Positions 41,677 through 56,274 of a stretch of 64,000 bases of DNA are shown here, in pieces. The stretch is from the NCBI RefSeq assembly GCF_024362805.1, contig NZ_CP093299.1, forward strand, positions 1,860,001 through 1,924,000, given 5' to 3'. Each line of letters starts with the position of its first letter. The stretch's first letter is position 1. A program made the translations under genes and the position numbers. This stretch comes from Salipaludibacillus sp. LMS25. Lineage in GTDB: Bacteria; Bacillota; Bacilli; Bacillales; Salisediminibacteriaceae. The notes under the pieces were generated by a model. That model was not told the origin of the DNA. It searched no databases and saw only the letters and a program-made list of their open reading frames with translations.

Positions 41677-42621
41677 ATGAATCACGTGATGCAAATGATA
41701 TTAAGTAAGAAAATTATTTTCTGTGGAGGAAAAGGAGGAGTGGGAAAATCGACGACTGCATCCTCTCTCGCAATAGTCGCAACCAATCATAATAAAAGAG
41801 TTCTTTTAATTTCTACAGATCCAGCTCATAATTTAGCAGATTTATTTCATACGACTTTAAGTCATGAACCTAAAAAAATCGGCGATAATTTATCAGTAAT
41901 TGAAATAGATTCTGAGAAAGAAACAGACCGTTATATATATCAAGTGAAACAACACTTAAAACATGCCGTAAAAGCAACCATGGTCGAAGAAATCAATCGG
42001 CAGTTGGATTTGGCAAAAACATCACCAGGAGCTGAGGAATCAGCACTGTTTCAACGATTAACGACATTAATTGTTGAAGAAAAAGAACATTATGATTTAC
42101 TTATTATCGATACAGCACCAACAGGGCATACACTTCGACTCATAACGTTACCTGAATTAATGGGAGCTTGGATGGATGGCATGATAAAACGTCGAGAAAA
42201 AACAATGGAAACCTACACTCAGCTAATTTTTGACGGGCAACCTGTCGATGATCCCATTTATCGCGTTTTGCAAAATAGAAAGGAAATGTTTGCAAAGGTA
42301 CGTCACACGTTGCTAAACAAAACAGAGACAGCTTTTATTTTTGTAATCAATCCAGAGAAATTGCCAATCCACGAAACATTACGCGCTGTTACAACCTTAA
42401 AACGTCATAACTTACCTGTTCGTGCACTAATCATTAACAAAATGCTTCCAGATGAAGAAGGAGGAGCTTTTTATAGAGCTCGAAAAAGACAGCAATGTAT
42501 TTATTTAAAGGAGATAGAAGCGGTGTTTAGTGACATACCAACGTTGGGCGTGCCCCTTTTAAAAGAAGATATAACACATGTAGGTCATTTAGCACAGGTG
42601 GCGCATTATCTTAGTGAATAA
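41677..42621 (+). CDS. ArsA/Get3-like ATPase
   Basis: A 314-residue P-loop ATPase of the ArsA/TRC40 group. The deviant Walker A is CGGKGGVGKSTTASSLA (about residue 17), with switch I STDPAHNLADLF and Walker B LLIIDTAPTGHTLRL near residue 143. It has a single ATPase domain and lacks the CxxC zinc motif of Get3 and the metal cysteines of arsenite-pump ArsA, so arsenic transport is unlikely. There is no arsB or arsR nearby. Its tight linkage to cstA and the cory-CC-star gene suggests a role in the assembly or energising of that membrane protein (inference). Ribosome site AAGGGGG. Confidence 0.88.
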   Translation: MNHVMQMILSKKIIFCGGKGGVGKSTTASSLAIVATNHNKRVLLISTDPAHNLADLFHTTLSHEPKKIGDNLSVIEIDSEKETDRYIYQVKQHLKHAVKATMVEEINRQLDLAKTSPGAEESALFQRLTTLIVEEKEHYDLLIIDTAPTGHTLRLITLPELMGAWMDGMIKRREKTMETYTQLIFDGQPVDDPIYRVLQNRKEMFAKVRHTLLNKTETAFIFVINPEKLPIHETLRAVTTLKRHNLPVRALIINKMLPDEEGGAFYRARKRQQCIYLKEIEAVFSDIPTLGVPLLKEDITHVGHLAQVAHYLSE

Positions 42622-42764
42622 GAGATGGATGTTAAATAGGATCAACTAGGTCTTTTTGCTTGTATTTAAGCTATATAGTATGAATTTTCTGGTAAAGAGG
42701 TTGACTTTATTCCTAGTTTACTTTCAATATAGAAGTAACATGGATGAAGGAGCGGACATTAATT

Positions 42765-43907
42765 ATGAATGTAAAAACACGAAATCTTATCCCAGGATGC
42801 ATTTTAGCTGATGATGTTTATAAAAAATCGAACACACCGTTACTACGTAAGAAAACCATTTTAACTGAAGAGCATTTACACATGTTAAGTATTTTTTTTG
42901 TTAAACGTGTAAAGGTAGAACCTATCCTTGTAAATGGTGAAGTCTTTAAACCTGGGGAAGAAGTTGAAGAAGTTAATGAAGAGTTAGAGTTGAAAGAGTC
43001 AGATCTAAAACACGACATCACCGAAAAAGAAGATACCTATATTGACTATTATTTACGAGCTGTTCAACAGTTTAAAAGGCTGTTTAATGATTGGCAAGGT
43101 GGAGTGAAAGTGGATGCTTTTGCCGTGAGGAACGTTTTTCTCCCGTTATACGAACAGTCCCCAACTAAAAATGACTTAATGCAACTCCATCATTACAGTA
43201 CAAAGCAAGATTATATTTATTTTCATTCCGTGGCAGTTAGTGTTTTTAGTACCTTATTGGGTAAACGGTTAGGGTTGAAAAACGGAGAAGTGATGCAATT
43301 AGGGATTGCCGGACTGCTAGCAGATTGTGGTATGGCTAAGCTTCCGTTTAATGCTTTTGAGAAGAAAAGTTCTTTAACTGCAGAACAGTATGAAGAAGTT
43401 AAAAAGCATCCAATCATTGGTTATCGCATGTTAGAAGAAACACAAGGGCTTACTAAAAATGCGTTAGTTGGTATTCTTCAGCATCATGAAAGAGAAGATG
43501 GAAGTGGCTATCCTTTAAAGGTAAGAGGAAGTAAGCTTCATCAATATGCAAAGGTTATTGCAATTGCGGATGTCTTTCATGCAATGACATCTGAAAGGTA
43601 TTATCGGTCTAAACAATCCCCTTATAAAGTGATTGATTCTCTAAAAGTAGATCAATTTGGCAAATTAGATCATTCATTACTGAATCATCTTATTCATTTA
43701 ACTGTAGATTTATCAATTGGAACAAAAGTACGTTTAAATAGCGGGGCTATTGGAGAGGTCCTTTATCAGAACAGCCAGCATCCGACACGGCCAATTCTTA
43801 AGTTAATTGATGAAGGAGATGCATTACTTGATTTATTAAAGCATCCTGACATTATTATTGAAGAAGAATTAGTAGATCTCCTTAAAGAAGATGACCTTAA
43901 TGCATAG
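42765..43907 (+). CDS. HD-GYP-like protein with altered HD motif
   Basis: A 380-residue protein with an N-terminal region (residues 1-60) typical of Firmicute HD-GYP proteins (RNLIPGCILADDVY) and a C-terminal HD-GYP domain. Active family members degrade c-di-GMP. The HHEREDGSGYP motif (near residue 245) and IAIADVFHAMTSERYY are present, but the metal-binding His-Asp pair, usually LLHDIGK, reads LLADCGMAK here, so one ligand is lost. It may be a sensor or have reduced activity. The start with a visible AAGGAG (13 bases upstream) is chosen; an ATG seven codons earlier is possible. Confidence 0.8.
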   Translation: MNVKTRNLIPGCILADDVYKKSNTPLLRKKTILTEEHLHMLSIFFVKRVKVEPILVNGEVFKPGEEVEEVNEELELKESDLKHDITEKEDTYIDYYLRAVQQFKRLFNDWQGGVKVDAFAVRNVFLPLYEQSPTKNDLMQLHHYSTKQDYIYFHSVAVSVFSTLLGKRLGLKNGEVMQLGIAGLLADCGMAKLPFNAFEKKSSLTAEQYEEVKKHPIIGYRMLEETQGLTKNALVGILQHHEREDGSGYPLKVRGSKLHQYAKVIAIADVFHAMTSERYYRSKQSPYKVIDSLKVDQFGKLDHSLLNHLIHLTVDLSIGTKVRLNSGAIGEVLYQNSQHPTRPILKLIDEGDALLDLLKHPDIIIEEELVDLLKEDDLNA

Positions 43908-43916
43908 TAATAATGG

Positions 43917-43943
43917 AAGAAGGGATCTCTCCCTTCTTTTTCT
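43917..43943 (+). terminator. Terminator of the HD-GYP-like gene
   Basis: An 8-bp stem AGAAGGGA/TCCCTTCT with a TCTC loop followed by TTTTTC. Confidence 0.88.
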
Positions 43944-44101
43944 TTATAATTTAGAGATTTTCTCGCATACTAAATAGTTACAAGCACTAATAAACAAAAT
44001 TCCTCATATACATATGTTAGATAAAACCAGCTATATAGAAGTAAGTATTAAGCTTAAAATCACATATGATTGTATAGAAAGAATAATTTTTAAAATAGGG
44101 G

Positions 44102-44131
44102 TTGTATTACTATAATTTTTTATGGTATATT
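44102..44131 (+). promoter_or_regulatory. rRNA operon promoter P1
   Basis: TTGTAT (44102-44107), 18 bases, TATATT (44126-44131). AT-rich DNA upstream could act as an UP element. Weaker than P2. Confidence 0.55.
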
Positions 44132-44195
44132 ATTAAACGTTGCTGAAAAAACAAATCATAATCAAGTCTGGATAAAATTTCACTCATTTTGAGTG

Positions 44196-44224
44196 TTGAC
44201 ATAAAGAACTGATTTTGATATGAT
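44196..44224 (+). promoter_or_regulatory. rRNA operon promoter P2
   Basis: A perfect TTGACA (44196-44201), 17 bases and TATGAT (44219-44224), about 250 bases before mature 16S rRNA. Tandem promoters are usual for Bacillus rRNA operons. Confidence 0.85.
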
Positions 44225-44273
44225 ATATAAGTCGCAACAATAGCAAAGAACACTTAGAAACAAAGAGTGAATT

Positions 44274-44477
44274 TGACCTTTGAAAACTAAACAAAAAGCC
44301 AAGCAAAGTGGGATATGAAAATATCCCGTCAAAGAAACAAAGCGTTGAGTGGTAACATTCAACAACGCCAGACGAAAGTTTGGACATGATGTCAGAGACA
44401 TTAAACTCTGTTTAAGGATGAAGGCAGACGAACAACGCGACATCGTGTCGCACCGTCTGCACGTGTACATCCTGTAC
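44274..44477 (+). ncRNA. rRNA leader: boxA-like site, 16S processing stem, AUCCU hairpin
   Basis: GACCTTTGAAAACT (44275-44288) resembles the boxA antitermination signal. The stretch 44274-44309 is nearly complementary to 46074-46110 after 16S and forms the RNase III stalk of pre-16S. Further on, GCAGAC/GTCTGC encloses GCGACA/TGTCGC (44422-44460), and immediately before the mature 16S end a GTAC-ATCCT-GTAC hairpin (44465-44477) is seen. Confidence 0.7.
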
Positions 44478-46044
<1,567 letters not shown>

Positions 46045-46420
46045 AAGGAGCTATTAAGCTCAGCTTATTTAAAACTTTGCTTTGGCTATTTTGTTTAGTT
46101 TTGAGAGGTTGAACTCTCAGAGATAAAGGCTTACCCGTTGGGTAAGAATTGACCTTTGAAAACTGGATAACGAAAGACTGATGATGACATCACCGGTTCA
46201 CAATCGTTTGATAATCAGACGATGAGAGAACCGAGTGTCTTAGAAAAAGGCCATTAAGACGCCAATATTGCGTGAGCAAAAATCGGATAAAAAGGTTTTT
46301 GCCAGGAGGATCAAGCAATTCGAGGAAACAACTGACGAGGCACCGGAACGTACCTACGTACGTGAGGATGGTGAGGAAGGAAGTTGACGAAGAAGTGCGT
46401 AGATCATCCGCCGCAAAAAA
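46045..46420 (+). other. 16S-23S spacer without tRNA genes
   Basis: A 376-base spacer with no tRNA (no acceptor or T-arm signature found). GACCTTTGAAAACT at 46151-46164 is a second boxA-like site. The stretch 46151-46192 is complementary to 49386-49425 downstream of 23S and forms the pre-23S processing stalk of more than 35 pairs. Confidence 0.8.
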
Positions 46421-49357
<2,937 letters not shown>

Positions 49358-49442
49358 AAATGCAAGACGTCTTTTATCTAAGACATGATGTCATCATCAG
49401 ACCCGTTATCCAGTTTTGAAAGGTCGATAAGACCTTCATATG

Positions 49443-49558
49443 TTCAGTGACAATCGCGGAGAGGTCACACCCGTTCCCATGCCGAACACGGTAGTTAAGC
49501 TCTCCAGCGCCGATGATAGTTGGGGGCTCTCCCCCTGTGAAAGTAGGACGTCGCTGAG
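49443..49558 (+). rRNA. rrf: 5S ribosomal RNA
   Basis: A 116-base 5S gene with the conserved CACACCCGTTCCCATGCCGA and AACACGG, and terminal pairing CAGTGAC/GTCGCTG. It lies 85 bases after 23S in the same transcript and is followed by a terminator. Confidence 0.96.
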
Positions 49559-49563
49559 CGACT

Positions 49564-49594
49564 AAAGACATTCTCTTATGAGGGTGTCTTTTTT
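49564..49594 (+). terminator. Terminator of the rRNA operon
   Basis: A 12-bp stem (AAAGACATTCTC pairing with GAGGGTGTCTTT, two G-U pairs, loop TTAT) followed by TTTTTTG. Confidence 0.9.
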
Positions 49595-49599
49595 GTATG

Positions 49600-49765
49600 T
49601 ATGGAGTCATGCGCTGAGACGAGGGTTTGGAAGACCAAGCAGGTCGAGGAAGCAAGGGAGGGAAGCGCGGAGTGCCCTGTAGGCATGAGCACTGGACGAG
49701 CGAAGGTAACGAAGAGAGCCGGTCAGCCAATCCCGTAGTGCGCAGAAAAGGAGTGCCTAGTGCGA
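49600..49765. other. GC-rich structured block after the rRNA operon
   Basis: A 165-base purine-rich block of clearly higher GC content than the flanks, with several short hairpins: TTTGG/CCAAG near 49627-49641, AGTGC/GCACT near 49672-49694 and GCC/GGC inside it. No ORF is credible. The composition and hairpins resemble a structured RNA or a repeat element; no known family was recognised. The strand is unknown. Confidence 0.4.
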
Positions 49766-50402
49766 CTAAACAGGTTGAGTAACAGTTAAAAAAGCATCGT
49801 TAACGCGGAGGAATGTTCTCATACTTTCTTTGAAAGGGCTCTCTTTTCTAGATCGCTACCAACACACTGTCATGTTAGAACAAGAAGCGTTATCACTCAG
49901 TTCAGAAACGGCCTTTACATTTAATGGGCATCAGTCCAAACCGTCGGCAATATATGTGAAGACTAAATATCAGTCGTACTACGGGTTAAGATCACCATTA
50001 AAAACCATACGTGTTAGAAAAAAGTATACTAAAGAGGTTTTGGAAACTTTAGCAAAACAGCACTGATTAAGTTTGACCTCTTTAATTAAAACACTAAATT
50101 GAGAGAGGAGAGGGCAAAAAAGTAACATAGATAATTAGTAAAGAAACATAAAGCTAAGCTTTAATCAGTGGGAGTTTTCCTTCATCCCCCACTGATTGTT
50201 CGTTTAACTTATGGGACCTTTAGGGGCCGTTTATCCCCTACCTAACACGTTTCGATCTTCTTAAGTTTTGAGGTGAGGGTGCTACTGCCCCTTAAGAGTG
50301 GATAAATTTTCACTTTTTTGGTTAATTATTTCTAAATTCATCTCCAATAAAAACTTCAACAAGTATAAATGAAGTATAGAGTTTTTCTAAAAGTCACATA
50401 GA
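49766..50402. other. Interval between the rRNA operon and yaaC
   Basis: About 640 bases with one plus-strand frame of 78 codons (49830-50066, TTG start) that has no ribosome site and no recognised relatives; not accepted as a gene. The rest is non-coding. Confidence 0.4.
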
Positions 50403-50449
50403 TAACCCCTCCGAATATTATTTTATTGAAATAATATTCGGAGGGGTTA
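50403..50449 (-). terminator. 21-bp perfect inverted repeat after yaaC
   Basis: Arms of 21 bases (50403-50423 and 50429-50449) match perfectly around a 5-base loop, with CCCCTCCG cores. There is no T run on either side. Being directly downstream of yaaC and convergent with the rRNA operon it most likely ends transcripts from both sides. Confidence 0.6.
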
Positions 50450-50492
50450 CTCAGAGATGAAAAGTGTCATAAAAGGAAAATAACGTAAAAAT

Positions 50493-51437
50493 TTACTTGA
50501 CAGGGAAAAAGAACTGATTAATGAGCCAAGGACTTTTTGATTGAGATACTTCTAGCCATTTTGTAATGATAGGGAGATCATTGGAAGAGAAAGAATAAAT
50601 AAGGTCTCCCCACCATTCTATCTCATAACGGCATATCATACTTAGTTGATAAAGTAACATGTAATGAATGAGCAGTTCAGGTGTATGAGGCGCGTCGTCT
50701 GGATGAAGAGGCAGATAAACTGTACCACTCATACTTTCTCGAAAAAGGCACGATTGGAATAGAGCCCTAGGTGGTATTTTAATATGAATACTTTCAATGT
50801 TATCTTGAACAATAATATATGAACTGGTTAAATCGTTTACGAGGCGAATCCATCTTTGCAACTCATGTCTTTTAAAATTTAAGTGCGATTTTTTAAGTGA
50901 GTAATTGTCTTGGTCAGCATGAGCATTTAATGGTACAAGCCCCATTTCATTAAATAGTGAAGATAAAATCGGCTGCATTTCTGGGATGTTGAATAGCAGG
51001 TGTCTCATTTTTATCTTTTCACCAGTGACCTGCTTTATGTTAAATAGCTTTGATGATAAATAAGGGAATAAGCCTTCTTTTTGATACCTAACTTCATCTG
51101 CAAGAAATTGATAACCTTGCTTTTTACGCTTTCTTGCAGAAAGGCCATGAGCTAATACTTGAGTCGTGGCCGGATAATCAGGGTCAATAGTTAATAACGC
51201 TGCTTTTAACCAATTAGATAAGCCATAAAATAGGAGCATCGGTTTAATGGAAAGGGGAGCCTGCTTACCTTGATGAAAATAATGGGAACCAAGCTCAATG
51301 TAATAAACGAATGCGTAACAGCACTTATAGGCCTTTTCTTCAGGGTGAGTAAAAAAAGGTTTATAGTGATTAGTCAGGTAATTTTTTGCAAAATCTGCAG
51401 ATTGAAATAACGTCATAAATGTTGATTGTCTCACCAT
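50493..51437 (-). CDS. yaaC: YaaC-like protein
   Basis: A 314-residue protein of the YaaC family (B. subtilis 315), which lies between the rRNA operon and guaB in many Bacilli. Function is unknown. Segments such as YKCCYAFVYYIELGSHYFHQ, MLLFYGLSNWLKAALLTIDP and the C-terminal KWLEVSQSKSPWLINQFFFP are characteristic of the family. Predicted cytoplasmic. Its orientation opposes the surrounding genes and replication. No clear promoter, but the 140-base gap to guaB is shared. Confidence 0.85.
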   Translation of the reverse strand: MVRQSTFMTLFQSADFAKNYLTNHYKPFFTHPEEKAYKCCYAFVYYIELGSHYFHQGKQAPLSIKPMLLFYGLSNWLKAALLTIDPDYPATTQVLAHGLSARKRKKQGYQFLADEVRYQKEGLFPYLSSKLFNIKQVTGEKIKMRHLLFNIPEMQPILSSLFNEMGLVPLNAHADQDNYSLKKSHLNFKRHELQRWIRLVNDLTSSYIIVQDNIESIHIKIPPRALFQSCLFRESMSGTVYLPLHPDDAPHTPELLIHYMLLYQLSMICRYEIEWWGDLIYSFSSNDLPIITKWLEVSQSKSPWLINQFFFPVK

Positions 51438-51507
51438 AAATAGCTCCTTTTCAAGTCAATGTCGTTATGCATTAAAAAGACTGAATATTTAAACTGTAAT
51501 CCTTGTC

Positions 51508-51536
51508 TTGACAGTAGTTTATCCTATTGTTAATCT
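51508..51536 (+). promoter_or_regulatory. Candidate guaB promoter
   Basis: A perfect TTGACA (51508-51513), 17 bases, then TAATCT (51531-51536), a weak -10. It lies about 40 bases before the guaB ATG. Confidence 0.5.
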
Positions 51537-51563
51537 ACTAATAATATTTTGGCCAATTTGTGA

Positions 51564-53036
<1,473 letters not shown>

Positions 53037-53049
53037 GTGAAAATAAACT

Positions 53050-53080
53050 AATAGATAGGGGTCTCCCTATCTATTTTTTT
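53050..53080 (+). terminator. Terminator of guaB
   Basis: A perfect 10-bp stem ATAGATAGGG/CCCTATCTAT around GTCT followed by TTTTTT. Confidence 0.92.
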
Positions 53081-53194
53081 AGTGAGGAATATGGTAAAAT
53101 GACGTTTGTTCACTATTGGGATAAAAAAATCAAAAGCCATCACGGTAAGGTGATTTATATAGATATTAGATCGTAAGAAGAGGTGGAAAAAGTG

Positions 53195-54595
53195 GTGAGA
53201 AAATTAAGTTTTTGGTTGTTAATTGTAGTAGTTACGATTTCCAGTATGATTTCTGTTGCTGGAACAGCTGCCGCCTCTTATGATGCGGGTGTTGACACGG
53301 TCATACTCGTAGATGCGGATAGCGGGAAAATTTTATATCAAAAAAATGCAGATCAGGCTTTACCGCCAGCAAGCATGACAAAAATGATGAGTGAGTATAT
53401 CATTTTAGAAGCGATTAATAATGAGGAAATTGCTTGGGATGATAATGTTCCCATTAGTGAGTATTTAGCAGAATTGTCTCATGACAGAGGGTTATCGAAT
53501 GTCCCGATGAGAATTGATGAAGAATATACTGTAAAAGAACTATATGAAGCTGTAGCAATATATTCTGCGAATGGTGCCACCATGGCTCTAGCAGAGCTTA
53601 TTGCAGGCTCTGAAGGTGCATTTGTGGAACGCATGAATGAAACAGGAAAAAAAATCGGTATGGGAACTACTCTCCGTGAAGCTGGAGAAGAATATGGAAT
53701 TGATCATATAGATGATGTGGCTGATGAAGGATTAGGTGATTTTCAATTTGTTAATTCAACTGGGTTGCCAAATCATTTGTTAAATGGGAATCATCCTGAA
53801 GGTACTGGGGAAAATGAAGATAATTATATGTCCGCTAAAGCGGCTGCAGTTCTTGCTTATCACTTAGTGAATGATTATCCTGAAGTTCTTGAAACAGCCA
53901 GTATTTCAGAAAAGATTTTCCGTGATGGTACAGAAGATGCTGTCACAATGCAAAATTGGAACTGGATGCTTGAAGGCACACAATTGCCTGACTTAGATAA
54001 TGAGCATATTGATGGGCTTAAAACAGGTCATACAAATGCAGCTGGATTTACTTTTACTGGAACGGGAGTGCGGGATGGTCAACGATTTGTCAGTGTCGTC
54101 ATGGGAGCCCAATCTGAAGTTGAACGATTTAAAGAGACTGAACGACTCATGTCTTGGGGATTCAATAATTTTTCAGCACAAGAGTTGTTTCCAGCAGACA
54201 TGACGTTAGAAGGAAACGAAACTATTCCAGTTGCTAAAGGGAAAGAGAACAGTGTTGCTATAGCATCGAGTGAGGCAATCTCAATGGTGATTAAGGAAGG
54301 TGATTTAGAAGATTACTCCTATTCATTTGAAGTTGATGAGAGTCTTTTAACCGAATCAGGAAAACTCGAAGCACCTATCGAAGAAGGGACTGTAGTTGGA
54401 CAACTTGTTGTGACCTATAATGGTGAAAATGAAGAAGCTTTCCTACCAGGAGAAGAAGGTAGCACGTCTGTAGACGTTGTAACAACAGAAAATGTAGACC
54501 GCTCAGGCTGGTTTTCACTTTTGTTCAAAGGAATTGGGGACTTTTTCGCTAGCTTATGGTCCACTGTAGCCGACACTGTACGAGGGTGGTTTTAG
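53195..54595 (+). CDS. dacA: D-alanyl-D-alanine carboxypeptidase (PBP5)
   Basis: Low-molecular-weight penicillin-binding protein that trims the last D-Ala of peptidoglycan side chains. A signal peptide of about 27 residues ends in AGTAAAS. Motifs are SxxK in PASMTK (Ser about 60), SxN in YSANG (about 116) and KTG in DGLKTGHTNAAG (about 275). A C-terminal beta domain and an amphipathic membrane-anchoring helix (FASLWSTVADTVRGWF) complete it. About 466 residues, acidic overall. Of three in-frame GTGs (53183, 53192, 53195) the last has the best distance to AGAGGTGG. Confidence 0.95.
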   Translation: MRKLSFWLLIVVVTISSMISVAGTAAASYDAGVDTVILVDADSGKILYQKNADQALPPASMTKMMSEYIILEAINNEEIAWDDNVPISEYLAELSHDRGLSNVPMRIDEEYTVKELYEAVAIYSANGATMALAELIAGSEGAFVERMNETGKKIGMGTTLREAGEEYGIDHIDDVADEGLGDFQFVNSTGLPNHLLNGNHPEGTGENEDNYMSAKAAAVLAYHLVNDYPEVLETASISEKIFRDGTEDAVTMQNWNWMLEGTQLPDLDNEHIDGLKTGHTNAAGFTFTGTGVRDGQRFVSVVMGAQSEVERFKETERLMSWGFNNFSAQELFPADMTLEGNETIPVAKGKENSVAIASSEAISMVIKEGDLEDYSYSFEVDESLLTESGKLEAPIEEGTVVGQLVVTYNGENEEAFLPGEEGSTSVDVVTTENVDRSGWFSLLFKGIGDFFASLWSTVADTVRGWF

Positions 54596-54722
54596 ACTAA
54601 ACGTTTATACTTTTCTGACTATAATAAATAAAACCCTATTAATTTCATCGGATTTTTAGTTATAATAGAAGGTATGTAATTTAAGCTGATTTAATAAATT
54701 GCTAATCTAAAGGGGGATCCTC

Positions 54723-55610
54723 ATGGATAAACAAGTAGGGACTGATCGTGTAAAACGAGGTATGGCGGAAATGCAAAAAGGCGGTGTCATCATGGACGTG
54801 GTGAACGCTGAACAGGCCAAAATTGCTGAAGAAGCTGGTGCTGTGGCGGTTATGGCACTTGAACGTGTCCCGTCAGATATTCGGGCAGCTGGTGGTGTAG
54901 CAAGAATGGCTGATCCAGTCATTGTTGAAGAGGTGCAAAATGCTGTTTCTATTCCAGTCATGGCTAAAGCGCGTATCGGCCATATTGTTGAAGCGCGTCT
55001 TCTTGAAGCATTAGGAGTAGATTACATTGATGAAAGTGAAGTACTAACACCTGCTGATGAAGTCTTTCATCTAAATAAACGAGATTATACAGTACCGTTT
55101 GTATGTGGCGCTCGTGATTTAGGTGAAGCTGCTCGTCGTATTGGTGAAGGGGCTTCTATGATTAGAACGAAAGGTGAACCTGGGACAGGAAATATTGTTG
55201 AAGCGGTTCGCCATCAGCGTCTTATGCAAGCTCAGGTTAATAAAGTTATCGGCATGTCAGAAGATGAATTAATGACTGAAGCGAAAAATTTAGGTGCTCC
55301 TTATGACATCTTATTAGATATTAAGCGGAACGGCCGTTTACCTGTCGTTAACTTTGCCGCTGGAGGCGTAGCTACTCCGGCTGATGCGGCACTGATGATG
55401 CAACTTGGGTCTGACGGTGTGTTTGTCGGATCAGGGATCTTTAAATCTGAGAACCCACCGAAATTTGCTAAAGCCATTGTTGAAGCTACAACACATTACG
55501 ATGATTATGCCTTAATTGCTGAATTATCAAAAGGATTAGGCCCAGCGATGAAAGGTATTGAAATTTCGGCGATTGATAAGAAAGATCGCATGCAAGATCG
55601 TGGTTGGTAA
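54723..55610 (+). CDS. pdxS: Pyridoxal 5'-phosphate synthase subunit PdxS
   Basis: Synthase subunit of the deoxyxylulose-independent PLP pathway, using ribose 5-phosphate, glyceraldehyde 3-phosphate and ammonia from PdxT. 295 residues; FAD-free beta/alpha barrel with the catalytic lysine in [12 protein letters not shown] (near residue 80), the second lysine region [15 protein letters not shown] (near 150) and [20 protein letters not shown]. Ribosome site AAGGGGGA; a TATAAT lies at 54661-54666. Followed by pdxT. Confidence 0.98.
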   Translation: MDKQVGTDRVKRGMAEMQKGGVIMDVVNAEQAKIAEEAGAVAVMALERVPSDIRAAGGVARMADPVIVEEVQNAVSIPVMAKARIGHIVEARLLEALGVDYIDESEVLTPADEVFHLNKRDYTVPFVCGARDLGEAARRIGEGASMIRTKGEPGTGNIVEAVRHQRLMQAQVNKVIGMSEDELMTEAKNLGAPYDILLDIKRNGRLPVVNFAAGGVATPADAALMMQLGSDGVFVGSGIFKSENPPKFAKAIVEATTHYDDYALIAELSKGLGPAMKGIEISAIDKKDRMQDRGW

Positions 55611-55648
55611 AGACCCAGAAAGAAAATGAAAGAGGTGTGTGTCCAACC

Positions 55649-56236
55649 ATGATTAACATCGGTGTTCTAGCCCTTCAAGGGGCAGTTAGAGAGCATATAA
55701 AAGCGTTACAAGCCTCTGACGTAACCACCACTGTCGTGAAGAAAAAGGAACAGCTTGATACAATTGATGGGCTTGTATTTCCTGGTGGAGAAAGTACGAC
55801 GATGCGGAGGCTCATTAATTTATACGGTTTTTATGAACCATTAAAAGCATTTGCTAAAATGGGGAAACCGATTTTTGGCACATGTGCAGGCGCTATCCTA
55901 ATGGCTACTGAAATTGTAGGTCAAACGGAGCCTCATTTATCGGTAATGAATATGACGGTAGAGCGAAATGCATTTGGCCGACAACGTGAAAGTTTCGAAG
56001 CTTCATTGAAAATGGAGCAGGTTGGTGAGAATGTGGAAGCGGTCTTTATTCGGGCTCCCATTATTACACACGTTGGCCCAGAAGTAGATGTCCTTGCCAC
56101 GTTTGATGGTGATATCGTGGCGGCTAAGCAGGGCCCATTTATGGCTTGTTCTTTTCATCCTGAATTAACAGAGGATAATCGGATGCATCAGCACTTTGTA
56201 GAGATGGTCCGTAGCTATCACCAGATCCATACTTGA
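55649..56236 (+). CDS. pdxT: Pyridoxal 5'-phosphate synthase glutaminase subunit PdxT
   Basis: Class I glutamine amidotransferase that supplies ammonia to PdxS. About 195 residues starting MINIGVLALQGAVREHI. The catalytic cysteine is in IFGTCAGAILMA (about 79), with the His-Glu pair in CSFHPELTEDNRMHQHF (about 170). The start chosen is ATG at 55649 with AGAGGTG upstream; a GTG 45 bases earlier overlaps pdxS and gives an unlikely extension. Operon partner of pdxS. Confidence 0.97.
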   Translation: MINIGVLALQGAVREHIKALQASDVTTTVVKKKEQLDTIDGLVFPGGESTTMRRLINLYGFYEPLKAFAKMGKPIFGTCAGAILMATEIVGQTEPHLSVMNMTVERNAFGRQRESFEASLKMEQVGENVEAVFIRAPIITHVGPEVDVLATFDGDIVAAKQGPFMACSFHPELTEDNRMHQHFVEMVRSYHQIHT

Positions 56237-56238
56237 TT

Positions 56239-56267
56239 TTAACTGTGAGAATCGGGTATGCTATAAT
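56239..56267 (+). promoter_or_regulatory. Promoter of the serS T-box leader
   Basis: TATAAT (56262-56267) with an upstream TG (extended -10) and TTAACT at 17 bases. Transcription would start near 56274. Confidence 0.6.
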
Positions 56268-56274
56268 TATTACC

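Noticed and set aside
41677..42621. Arsenite efflux ATPase ArsA
   Set aside because: Single domain, no arsenite-binding cysteines, and no arsB, arsD or arsR in the neighbourhood.
49830..50066. Plus-strand frame of 78 codons after the rRNA operon
   Set aside because: TTG start without a ribosome site, no known family; the GGAGG upstream fits a different frame that stops after six codons.
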